A stretch of 64,000 nt of DNA, from assembly GCF_018688235.1 (NCBI RefSeq), contig NZ_CP061313.1, forward strand, positions 1,657,130 to 1,721,129. Direction: 5' to 3'. How positions within the stretch are numbered: the stretch's first letter is position 1; every line of letters starts with the position of its first letter. The notes under the pieces were generated by a model, which worked only from the letters and a program-made list of their open reading frames with translations, had not been told where the DNA came from and ran no database searches. The stretch is from Polynucleobacter sp. AP-Nino-20-G2 (lineage in GTDB: Bacteria; Pseudomonadota; Gammaproteobacteria; Burkholderiales; Burkholderiaceae). Both the position numbers and the translations under genes were made by a program. Below are positions 43,080 through 50,719 of the stretch, one piece after another.

Positions 43080-44128
43080 ATAACAATGGTTTGTGGCGCA
43101 CCCGTTGGGCGCTCCACTACTTCACCAACCGTCCAAGCATTTAATCCCTCAGCCTTCAGAGACTTGATCGCTGTATCCGCTTGATCTGCAGATACGATCA
43201 CCACCATACCAATACCGCAGTTAAATACACGCACCATCTCCGCATCAGCAACGCCACCTTTCATCTGCAACCAGCGGAAGAGTTCTGGCATTTGCCAACT
43301 ATCGCGATGTAATACAGCCTGCGTATTTTCTGGAAGCACGCGAGGCACGTTATCAACCAAGCCACCGCCCGTAATGTGCGCCATCCCCTTCACATTGATC
43401 TCGGAGATCAACTTGAGTAATGGCTTCACGTAAATCTCGGTTGGGGCCATGACAACATCGCCAAGGGAGCGACCGCCCAAGTCATCAGTAGGCTTAGCCC
43501 CAGCACGCTCAATAATTTTTCGCACCAAAGAGTAACCGTTTGAATGCGCACCACTAGAGCCAATTGCTAAAACCACATCGCCTGGAGCAATCGTTGCACC
43601 AGTGATGATTTTGGATTTTTCAACAGCACCAACTGCAAACCCAGCCAAATCATATTCACCAGGAGGGTACATACCGGGCATCTCAGCAGTTTCACCGCCG
43701 ATGAGAGCGCAACCAGACAATTCACATCCCTTGGCAATGCCGGCAACCACGGTTGCCGCAGTGTCGACAGTGAGCTTGCCGCAAGCGAAGTAATCCAAGA
43801 AAAAGAGGGGTTCGGCACCCTGAACCAAGATATCGTTCACGCTCATGGCCACCAAGTCCTGACCAATCGTATCGTGGCGATTCCACTCAAAGGCCAATCT
43901 CAGTTTTGTTCCTACGCCATCAGTACCAGAGACCAATACCGGCTCTTTGTAGCGCTTAGGCACTTCAAATAGGGCCCCAAAACCACCAATACCAGCCAAC
44001 ACGCCCTCGCGCATGGTTTTCTTAGCCAGGGGCTTAATACGGTCTACTAAATCGTCCCCAGCGTCAATATCGACGCCAGCGTCACGGTAGGAAAGGCCTT
44101 TTGATGAAGAATTGGTAGATGAGGTCAT
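43076..44128 (-). CDS. purM: phosphoribosylformylglycinamidine cyclo-ligase
   Basis: AIR synthetase, fifth step of purine synthesis, 350 residues. It starts with SLSYRDAGVDIDAGD-like sequence (here GLSYRDAGVDIDAGDDLVDR), followed by VSGTDGVGTKL, VAMSVNDILVQGAEPLFFLDYFA, GGETAEMPGMY and HITGGGLVDNVPRVLP, all typical ATP-grasp-like AIRS fold signatures. Convergent overlap with miaA by four bases. Divergent from the permease gene. purN is also in this window but not adjacent. Confidence 0.97.
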   Translation of the reverse strand: MTSSTNSSSKGLSYRDAGVDIDAGDDLVDRIKPLAKKTMREGVLAGIGGFGALFEVPKRYKEPVLVSGTDGVGTKLRLAFEWNRHDTIGQDLVAMSVNDILVQGAEPLFFLDYFACGKLTVDTAATVVAGIAKGCELSGCALIGGETAEMPGMYPPGEYDLAGFAVGAVEKSKIITGATIAPGDVVLAIGSSGAHSNGYSLVRKIIERAGAKPTDDLGGRSLGDVVMAPTEIYVKPLLKLISEINVKGMAHITGGGLVDNVPRVLPENTQAVLHRDSWQMPELFRWLQMKGGVADAEMVRVFNCGIGMVVIVSADQADTAIKSLKAEGLNAWTVGEVVERPTGAPQTIVI

Positions 44129-44201
44129 GGCTAAGATAGAAGATTAGTGAAAAACGTTGCTTGGTCGGTAGAATCATTGAATTCTAGAGGATTCAAGCAA
44201 G

Positions 44202-45191
44202 ATGGCTGAAATTTTTACCCCTTTTCTGACTGCATTTATTCTGGCTTACGCCTTGCGCCCAGTATGCCTATGGCTTGCGAGGCATCACCTACCCCGCGCA
44301 GCAGCGGCTGGGATTGCCATGATTATTGGCCTGGGGGTCGTATTTTCAATTTTGAGCCTCTTTATTGCCCTCCTGAAAACCGAAATTCCCCTCATCAAAG
44401 CCCAATTGCCAGATTGGATCCAAAACACTCAGGCATGGCTCGGGCCAAAACTGAGTGAGTTTCACATCAATTTCGATTGGAATACCCTAAAAGCTGGCGC
44501 CACACAAAAGATCACGGAGCACCTCAACGACAACTCGGATGCCCTCATGTCTTCCACATTCGAGACGGTACTCATGTCGGGAAGCTCGGTGATTGCCGGA
44601 TTCGTAAACGCCATCCTCATTCTGTTTGTGATGTTTTACCTACTGCTGGACTGGAATCACTTTTTTAAACTGGTTCGTAGCATTGTGCCTCTGCGTGCGC
44701 AAGAAACAATTCATCATCTGGCAATGCATGCTGATGGTTTATTGTCGCAATATCTCAGGGGCATGCTGATTGTCATCTCCATCATGTCGATTTTCTACAG
44801 CGCTGGTCTCAGTATTATCGGAATCAAAGGCTCAGTGGCATTGGGTGTATTTACCGCTCTCATGATTGTGATTCCTTACATTGGCATTGCCCTGGGTTTT
44901 ACTCTGGCCGTTCTTGCAGCTCTTCTCCAGTTTGGGCCAGGCGCAGAAATCATTGGTGTCTTGGTATTGTTTGGCTTAGGGCAAATGCTGGAAGGCTTCT
45001 TCCTAACGCCTCGCCTGGTTGGTGAGCGCATTGGCCTGCATCCAGTCGCAGTGCTCTTTGCATTATTGCTCTTTGGAAAATTATTTGGATTCTTCGGAGT
45101 GCTTCTAGCATTACCAACAAGCGCCGTGGGCTTGGTACTTATTCAGTATGGCTGGTCCCGATACATTCAAAGCCCGTGGTACCAAAAATAA
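44202..45191 (+). CDS. AI-2E/PerM-family permease, short N-terminus
   Basis: Integral-membrane protein of 329 residues of the AI-2E transporter (TqsA/PerM) family. It starts directly in FTPFLTAFILAYALRPVCLWLA, normally the second membrane helix, so the usual first helix of about 25-30 residues is missing; a TGA eight codons upstream in frame prevents extension. Other helices and the family signature IPYIGIALGFTLAVLAALLQFGPG and LEGFFLTPRLVGERIGLHPVAVLFALLLFG are intact. Substrates of such proteins are mostly unknown, and quorum-signal export should not be assumed. An AGAGGA site lies before the ATG at 44202. First gene of the run leading to hda and pcnB. Confidence 0.88.
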   Translation: MAEIFTPFLTAFILAYALRPVCLWLARHHLPRAAAAGIAMIIGLGVVFSILSLFIALLKTEIPLIKAQLPDWIQNTQAWLGPKLSEFHINFDWNTLKAGATQKITEHLNDNSDALMSSTFETVLMSGSSVIAGFVNAILILFVMFYLLLDWNHFFKLVRSIVPLRAQETIHHLAMHADGLLSQYLRGMLIVISIMSIFYSAGLSIIGIKGSVALGVFTALMIVIPYIGIALGFTLAVLAALLQFGPGAEIIGVLVLFGLGQMLEGFFLTPRLVGERIGLHPVAVLFALLLFGKLFGFFGVLLALPTSAVGLVLIQYGWSRYIQSPWYQK

Positions 45192-45203
45192 ATTTCTGCA
45201 GCA

Positions 45204-45962
45204 ATGACTAACACTTCGCTGCCACGGCAATTTGCTCTTGATATTGGGCACACACCCACGCCAAGCCTAAATAATTTTTTAGCTGGTGAAAATTTAGCCT
45301 TGCACTCCGCTTTGCAAGAGCTAGTAAAAGGCTGGGCATTAAACACCCCTCGGGCTTTATCAGAGAACCCTCTCAACAAGCGCTGGATATATTGGTGGGG
45401 GCCAGAAGGCTCAGGTAGAACCCATTTGCTACAGGCTTTAGGCAATGCCGCGAAACAACTTGGTTTAAAGCATTACCCCCTCAATCACAATGAGCCTATC
45501 TCATGGGTACGTCTGGAGGAAGATTTGGGCGACCTTGGCGGCAGTGATCAACCCTCCATCATTACCGTCGATGATGTCGATCGCTTAGATGATCGTCTTG
45601 TGGCGTCATTATTTCGGATTCTGAATGAGGTTCAAGGAAGTAAGGCAATCCACATTTTTATGGCCGGAAATGCCGCCCCAAGCAATCTTGAGCTTCGAGA
45701 GGATCTCAGAACCCGCCTAGGGTGGGGTTTGATCTTCCAAACCCATCTCCTGAGCGATGATGAGAAAATAGAAGCCTTACAACAAGCAGCGCTAGCGCGC
45801 GGCTTGGTTTTATCGCCCGATGTTTTGCCTTGGTTATTAAATCGCTTTTATCGCGATATGCCAAACCTGATGGCCTTAATCGATGCTTTGGATGCTTATT
45901 CACTTGAAACAAAACGTGCTGTAACACTGCCTCTTGTCAGAGAGCTCTTACAGCCTAAATAA
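45204..45962 (+). CDS. hda: DnaA regulatory inactivator Hda-like protein
   Basis: DnaA-domain-III-like AAA+ protein, 252 residues, that with the loaded beta-clamp promotes hydrolysis of DnaA-bound ATP after initiation. Near the N-terminus QFALDI (residues 9-14) fits the clamp-binding motif. GPEGSGRTHLLQAL is Walker A, and ITVDDVDRL Walker B; sensor II-like residues are in the C-terminal lid. It lacks a DNA-binding domain IV, which separates it from DnaA. It follows the permease by 12 bases and precedes a HAD hydrolase by five, a conserved Burkholderiales order. Confidence 0.9.
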   Translation: MTNTSLPRQFALDIGHTPTPSLNNFLAGENLALHSALQELVKGWALNTPRALSENPLNKRWIYWWGPEGSGRTHLLQALGNAAKQLGLKHYPLNHNEPISWVRLEEDLGDLGGSDQPSIITVDDVDRLDDRLVASLFRILNEVQGSKAIHIFMAGNAAPSNLELREDLRTRLGWGLIFQTHLLSDDEKIEALQQAALARGLVLSPDVLPWLLNRFYRDMPNLMALIDALDAYSLETKRAVTLPLVRELLQPK

Positions 45963-45967
45963 AATTA

Positions 45968-46648
45968 ATGACTCAACTTGCCCTTTTTGATTTAGATCAC
46001 ACTCTTCTACCCTGCGATAGCGATTACGAATGGGGTCAATTTTTGGCTCGCATTGGAGTAGTCGACAGTAAATACTACGCTGAGCAAAACGAGCGCTTCT
46101 ATCAAGATTACAAAGAAGGCAAGCTCAATATCCAAGAGTTTCTGCGTTTTGCGCTAAAGCCATTGTCAGAACATTCTCGCGCCCAGCTGAAAGAGTGGCA
46201 TGATGCCTTTATGAAAGAGGTGATCACCGGCCAGTTGCGCGAGCAAGCACTCGATCTAGTAAAGCGCCACCAAGATGCGGGTGATCTTTGCTGTGTTGTC
46301 ACCGCAACCAATAGCTTTGTCACGCGCCCCATTGTTGAAAGTTTTGGCATCGAGCATTTGGTGGCTACTGAACCAGCGACCGAAGGCGACAATCCGCTTG
46401 CCAGCTTCACGGGCGAAGTGAAAGGCATTCCTAGCTTTCGAGAAGGGAAAATTCAACGAGTGCATGATTGGCTTGCCAGTCAGAACTTGGAATTAGGTCA
46501 ATTACCGTATAGTTATTTTTATTCAGACTCCATGAATGATTTACCCCTCCTGGAGAAAGTGAGCAACCCCGTTGCCACCAACCCAGATGCCCGCCTACGC
46601 GCCGAAGCCATGAAACGTAACTGGCCCATACTTGAACTATTTGCATGA
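45968..46648 (+). CDS. HAD-superfamily (IB) phosphatase, SerB-like
   Basis: Haloacid-dehalogenase-type phosphatase of 226 residues. Motif I LALFDLDHTLLPCDSD near the N-terminus has the nucleophile aspartate; motif II is VVTATNSFVT; motifs III and IV lie in GKIQRVHDWL and YFYSDSMNDLPLLEKVSNPVATNPD. The fold is that of phosphoserine or histidinol-phosphate phosphatases; the physiological substrate cannot be deduced. It overlaps pcnB by four bases (ATGA) and follows hda by five. Confidence 0.92.
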   Translation: MTQLALFDLDHTLLPCDSDYEWGQFLARIGVVDSKYYAEQNERFYQDYKEGKLNIQEFLRFALKPLSEHSRAQLKEWHDAFMKEVITGQLREQALDLVKRHQDAGDLCCVVTATNSFVTRPIVESFGIEHLVATEPATEGDNPLASFTGEVKGIPSFREGKIQRVHDWLASQNLELGQLPYSYFYSDSMNDLPLLEKVSNPVATNPDARLRAEAMKRNWPILELFA

Positions 46649-48045
46649 TTACAAAATTTATTAAACGTATTTTGCGTCGCGACCCTATGGTCCGACATAC
46701 CGCAGCCCACACTTCCGGCGCACCCAAGCGCATTGCTAAAAAGTCCCACCGCATTGATCCGCACTTGCTTTCTAAAAATGCTGTGAAGGTGACGTACACC
46801 TTGCAGCAGGCGGGATATGACGCGTTTATTGTCGGTGGCGCAGTACGGGATCTGGCGCTGGGAATTAGCCCAAAAGACTTCGATGTGGCAACCAATGCAA
46901 CACCAGAGCAAGTACAAAGGTTATTTCGCAAAGCCCGCTTGATTGGACGTCGCTTCCAGATTGTGCACGTGACCTTTTTTGGTAAAGGCCAGCCTGAGAT
47001 CATTGAGGTCTCCACCTTTAGGGCTTTACTAGAAAATGCTGGCGAACATGTTGCCGAGAATGGGCGCATTCTGCGCGATAACGTCTGGGGCAGTCAGCAC
47101 GAGGATGCAGCTCGTCGTGATTTCAGCATTAACGCCATGTATTACGACCCCGCTTCCGAGACCGTACTCGACTACCACGGCGGTATGGCCGACATGCAAA
47201 AGAAAACATTGCGCATGATTGGCGACCCAGCCAAGCGCTATCGTGAAGATCCTATACGGATGCTGCGTGCGATTCGTTTTGCCGCCAAGACGGGCTTTAC
47301 TTTAGATGCAGCAACCCGCGCGCCAATCGCTAAATTAGGCAAATTGATTCATGACGTGCCCTCAGCGAGATTGTTCGATGAAATTCTGAAGCTATTGATG
47401 TCAGGCTACTCTTGGGCTGCTATTCAAGGTTTGCGGGATGCTGGTCTTCATAACGGACTCCTACCGCTTTTGGATCACATTCTCGATGGCAAAGAAGATT
47501 CAAAAGGAGCCAATGAATTTGTCCGCATCGCTTTGGCCAATACAGATCAACGCATTCAGTCTGGCAAAAGTGTTTCCGCCGGATTTTTGTTTGCCACTTT
47601 GCTGTGGCCTGATCTCTTGCGCAATTGGAAAAAGAACATCGCCAAAGGGATTTCCAATATTCCCGCATTGCACGATGCAATGGATGAAACGATTGCCAGC
47701 CAAAGCAATGGCATGGTCATCCAACGTCGCTTTGAAAGCGATATGCGCGAGATATGGTCGATGCAACCTCGCTTCGAAAAGCGGGTTGGCCGCTACCCCT
47801 ATCGCCTGATTGAATCCCCGCGCTTTAGAGCGGGCTATGACTTCATGCTCCTTCGCTGCGCCACTGGCGAACAAAATCCCACATTGGGCGAGTGGTGGAC
47901 CAGCTTTATTGCCGCCGATCCACTTGGGCAAGAGGCCCTGATGGCTAGCATCAAAAATGAGGGTGGTAATAGTGGCTCACCAGCTAAACGTCGTCGTCGC
48001 AGAAAACCCAAGGCGGCCACGCCCACTGAAGGTGCACCAGGCTAA
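46645..48045 (+). CDS. pcnB: polynucleotide adenylyltransferase (poly(A) polymerase I)
   Basis: Adds 3' poly(A) tails that mark RNA for decay. The 466-residue protein has the class II nucleotidyltransferase head IVGGAVRDLALGISPKDFDVATNATPEQV, the FQIVHVTF and EDAARRDFSINAMYYD motifs and the neck/body region with EDPIRMLRAIRFAAK. PcnB rather than CCA-adding enzyme is favoured by the LIGRRFQIVHV stretch, the extended C-terminus and the basic tail RRRRKPKAATPTE. ATG at 46645 overlaps the preceding stop; in E. coli pcnB uses an unusual start codon, but here ATG is clear. Continues into folK after about 70 bases. Confidence 0.94.
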   Translation: MITKFIKRILRRDPMVRHTAAHTSGAPKRIAKKSHRIDPHLLSKNAVKVTYTLQQAGYDAFIVGGAVRDLALGISPKDFDVATNATPEQVQRLFRKARLIGRRFQIVHVTFFGKGQPEIIEVSTFRALLENAGEHVAENGRILRDNVWGSQHEDAARRDFSINAMYYDPASETVLDYHGGMADMQKKTLRMIGDPAKRYREDPIRMLRAIRFAAKTGFTLDAATRAPIAKLGKLIHDVPSARLFDEILKLLMSGYSWAAIQGLRDAGLHNGLLPLLDHILDGKEDSKGANEFVRIALANTDQRIQSGKSVSAGFLFATLLWPDLLRNWKKNIAKGISNIPALHDAMDETIASQSNGMVIQRRFESDMREIWSMQPRFEKRVGRYPYRLIESPRFRAGYDFMLLRCATGEQNPTLGEWWTSFIAADPLGQEALMASIKNEGGNSGSPAKRRRRRKPKAATPTEGAPG

Positions 48046-48117
48046 GCAAGTTTCACAAAAATTCAGTAAAGTAGATTCGGTGGTTACAAATCGTTTTATT
48101 ACTTGTCTGGAATGAGC

Positions 48118-48645
48118 ATGGCTCGAGCTTTTATTGGATTTGGCGGCAACATCGGCGACTCACGTCAGCTTATTACTGATGCGATTGTGTGCCTTGCATT
48201 GCGTTGCGAACTTCAAATTCTCGCTAAAAGCTGTTTCTATCAAAGCGCTCCCGTAGATGCCGCAGGTGGAGACTACATCAATGCAGTCATTGAAATTGAG
48301 ACCGAGCTCAGCCCCTATGGCTTGCTACACGTCTGCCAGGCTGTTGAAAAGGAATTTGGGCGCGAGCGCCCTTATACGAATGCACCAAGAACTTTAGATC
48401 TGGATATTCTGTCTTTTGAGGGCGTTTCTCAGGATGACTCCGAGCTCACGCTCCCCCACCCCAGAATCACTGAACGATCATTTGTATTACTACCGCTACT
48501 AGAAATCGCCCCGGATTTCTTCTTGCCAAAATTAGGGGAATTAAAAGCTTACCTACCCCGAGTTGCCGACCAGCGGATCGAAAAACTCCCTTGCCGCAAC
48601 TGTAATTGTGGTGAAAAAGACGTTTATAGCCAATCCTCGCATTAA
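48118..48645 (+). CDS. folK: 2-amino-4-hydroxy-6-hydroxymethyldihydropteridine diphosphokinase
   Basis: Transfers pyrophosphate from ATP to the pterin alcohol in folate synthesis; about 175 residues. The start is ARAFIGFGGNIGDSRQ, followed by YQSAPVDAAGGDYINAVIEIET, RERPYTNAPRTLDLDIL (catalytic aspartates) and LPHPRITERSFVLLPLLEIAP, all HPPK signatures. Candidate starts are TTG 48103, ATG 48112 and ATG 48118; GGA six bases before 48118 favours the last. The C-terminus is odd: a tail with CRNCNC (C-x-x-C-x-C) beyond the usual fold end. Followed 17 bases later by panB. Confidence 0.94.
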   Translation: MARAFIGFGGNIGDSRQLITDAIVCLALRCELQILAKSCFYQSAPVDAAGGDYINAVIEIETELSPYGLLHVCQAVEKEFGRERPYTNAPRTLDLDILSFEGVSQDDSELTLPHPRITERSFVLLPLLEIAPDFFLPKLGELKAYLPRVADQRIEKLPCRNCNCGEKDVYSQSSH

Positions 48646-48662
48646 TTCATTAAACTCACGCC

Positions 48663-49478
48663 ATGGGTTACTTACAAGGCGAAAAGCCAATCACGATTTC
48701 CAAACTCCTCTCTATGCGTGCAGAGGGCGAGAAAATTACTATGCTCACCGCATACGATTCAACGATGTCAGCGCTGCTGAATCGCTGCGGTGTGGAAACC
48801 ATCTTGATTGGCGACTCCTTGGGCAATGTGATTCAAGGTCACAGCAGCACAACACCCGTTACCGTTGAACAAGTCGCGTATCACACCGAATGCGTATCGC
48901 GCGCTAACACCCAGGCATTTGTGATCGCTGATCTTCCCTTTGCTAGTTATGGTGACCCAGTCCAAGCATTAGATTCAGCAGCCGAGTTAATGCGCGCTGG
49001 AGCGGATATGGTCAAACTCGAAGGTGGCGATTGGCAGATTGGCATCATTCAATATCTAGTTGAGCGCAGTGTTCCAGTTTGCGCTCACTTAGGACTATTG
49101 CCACAATCCGTCCATATTCTGGGTGGTTACAAGGTGCAAGGTAAATCCAAAGACGCAGCCAGTCTCATGCTTGAACAGGCCATTGCCTGTGAGCAAGCAG
49201 GTGCGCAAATGATTGTGCTCGAAGCAATCCCTTCTTCGCTCGGAAAACACATTACCGAGAATCTCTCTATTCCCACTATCGGGATTGGCGCTGGTCCAGA
49301 TTGCTCTGGTCAGGTCTTGGTGCTACAAGATATGCTGGGCATTAGCCCTGGGAAACCACCGAAGTTTGTTAAAAACTTTATGGATGGTCATGCCTCGATT
49401 GAGGCTGCAGTCAAAGCCTATGTTCGGGAAGTGAAGTCCGGAAAATTTCCCGGATCCGAACACGGCTTTGCTGGATAA
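48663..49478 (+). CDS. panB: 3-methyl-2-oxobutanoate hydroxymethyltransferase
   Basis: First committed step of pantothenate synthesis: adds the hydroxymethyl group of methylene-THF to ketoisovalerate. The 271-residue TIM-barrel enzyme has MLTAYDSTMSALLNRCGVETILIGDSLG with the metal-binding aspartate, the TPVTVEQVAYH stretch, GADMVKLEGG, HLGLLPQSVHILGGYKVQG and IGIGAGPDCSGQVLVLQDMLG. Last gene of the plus-strand run; convergent with dnaJ 15 bases further. No panC is adjacent. Confidence 0.96.
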   Translation: MGYLQGEKPITISKLLSMRAEGEKITMLTAYDSTMSALLNRCGVETILIGDSLGNVIQGHSSTTPVTVEQVAYHTECVSRANTQAFVIADLPFASYGDPVQALDSAAELMRAGADMVKLEGGDWQIGIIQYLVERSVPVCAHLGLLPQSVHILGGYKVQGKSKDAASLMLEQAIACEQAGAQMIVLEAIPSSLGKHITENLSIPTIGIGAGPDCSGQVLVLQDMLGISPGKPPKFVKNFMDGHASIEAAVKAYVREVKSGKFPGSEHGFAG

Positions 49479-49493
49479 ATATCGCTAACTGAA

Positions 49494-50627
49494 TTAACTA
49501 AAGAAACTCTTGACGCCGTCAAACCAACCCTTTTGATGTGGGTTATGTTTATCACCACCGGATTTCAGACTGTCATCAAACTTCTGAAGCATCTTCTTTT
49601 GCTCGTCAGTCAGCTTCACTGGCGTCTCAACCACCACATGCACAAAGAGATCGCCCACCATCGTTGAACGAAGGCCCTTAATCCCTTTATTACGTAAGCG
49701 GAAGGTTTTGCCAGTTTGAGTGCCCTCAGGAATTGGAAACTCTACGCGCCCTGAAAGGGTTGGTACTTCGATGTCGCCACCAATGGTCGCCGTTGCGAAT
49801 GAGATTGGCATCTGTACGTGTAAATCACTGCCATCACGCTCAAACACTTTGTGCGGCTTTACTCTTACCTCTACGTATAAATCACCTGATGGCCCACCAT
49901 TAACGCCAGGCTCACCATTACCAACCGAGCGTACGCGCATGCCATCATCGATTCCTGCTGGAATCTTAATTTCGAGTGTTTTCTGCTCTTTATGCTTACC
50001 GCTGCCATGACAGGTTTTGCATGGTTTTGGAATGTACTCACCCGTACCGCGACACTTGGGGCAAGTTTGCTGCATGGAGAAAAAACCTTGCTGTACCCGA
50101 ACTTGGCCATGCCCATCACAAGTGGTACATTTTTCTGGCTTGCTCCCCGGCTCAGCGCCTGTGCCATGACAAGGTTTGCAATTACTCCAACTGGGAACAC
50201 GAATTTGCGTGGTGTAACCCTCGGCTGCTTGCTCGAGAGTAATTTCCATGTTGTAACGTAAATCAGCGCCCTTATAAACCTGCGGACCAGAATGACGTCC
50301 TCCACCTTGGCCAAAGATGTCGCCGAAGATGTCGCCAAAGGCGTCAGCAAAACCACCGCCCCCGAAACCGCCACCACCAAATCCACCCATAGATGGGTCG
50401 ACACCTGCATGGCCATACTGATCATAAGCAGCACGCTTATTGGGATCAGTTAATGTCTCGTAGGCTTCCTTAACCTCTTTAAATTGTGCTTCGGCTGTCT
50501 TGCTATCCGGATTGCGATCAGGATGATGCTTCATGGCCAACTTCCGATAAGCCTTTTTTAGCTCCTCGTCACTAGCTCCTCTTGCAACACCAAGCACTTC
50601 GTAAAAATCGCGTTTACTTTTAGGCAC
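49494..50627 (-). CDS. dnaJ: chaperone protein DnaJ
   Basis: Hsp40 co-chaperone of DnaK, 377 residues. Order: J-domain with KRDFYEVLGVARGASDEELKKAY and the HPD tripeptide (about residues 33-35), Gly/Phe-rich linker, zinc-finger region with four CxxCxGxG repeats (CKPCHGTG, CTTCDGHG, CPKCRGTG, CKTCHGSG), then the C-terminal substrate domain. The start is GTG at 50627: GAGAGG lies six bases before it, and PKSKRDFYEVLG is the family start. Frame extension upstream is not supported. Follows dnaK by 92 bases containing a hairpin. Confidence 0.97.
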   Translation of the reverse strand: MPKSKRDFYEVLGVARGASDEELKKAYRKLAMKHHPDRNPDSKTAEAQFKEVKEAYETLTDPNKRAAYDQYGHAGVDPSMGGFGGGGFGGGGFADAFGDIFGDIFGQGGGRHSGPQVYKGADLRYNMEITLEQAAEGYTTQIRVPSWSNCKPCHGTGAEPGSKPEKCTTCDGHGQVRVQQGFFSMQQTCPKCRGTGEYIPKPCKTCHGSGKHKEQKTLEIKIPAGIDDGMRVRSVGNGEPGVNGGPSGDLYVEVRVKPHKVFERDGSDLHVQMPISFATATIGGDIEVPTLSGRVEFPIPEGTQTGKTFRLRNKGIKGLRSTMVGDLFVHVVVETPVKLTDEQKKMLQKFDDSLKSGGDKHNPHQKGWFDGVKSFFS

Positions 50628-50654
50628 AAAATTCCTCTCAACTACCTGAATGGC

Positions 50655-50679
50655 ACAAGTCGGCACGAGGCCGACTTGT
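50655..50679 (-). other. intercistronic hairpin between dnaK and dnaJ
   Basis: ACAAGTCGGC (50655-50664) and GCCGACTTGT (50670-50679) form a perfect ten-base stem with a five-base loop. No T-run follows on the minus strand, so it is unlikely to be a simple terminator; mRNA processing, 3' end protection or partial attenuation of dnaJ are possible. It lies about 28 bases before the dnaJ GTG. Confidence 0.7.
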
Positions 50680-50719
50680 TATTGAATTACTTCTAAACTA
50701 CGTTAATTGATCTTGATGA

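Noticed and set aside
46431..47069. Open frame of 212 codons opposite the HAD and pcnB genes
   Set aside because: Entirely antisense to well-supported genes and without family resemblance.
50330..50400. Short GGT/GGC-rich repeats in dnaJ that look like tandem repeats
   Set aside because: They encode the normal Gly/Phe-rich linker of DnaJ.
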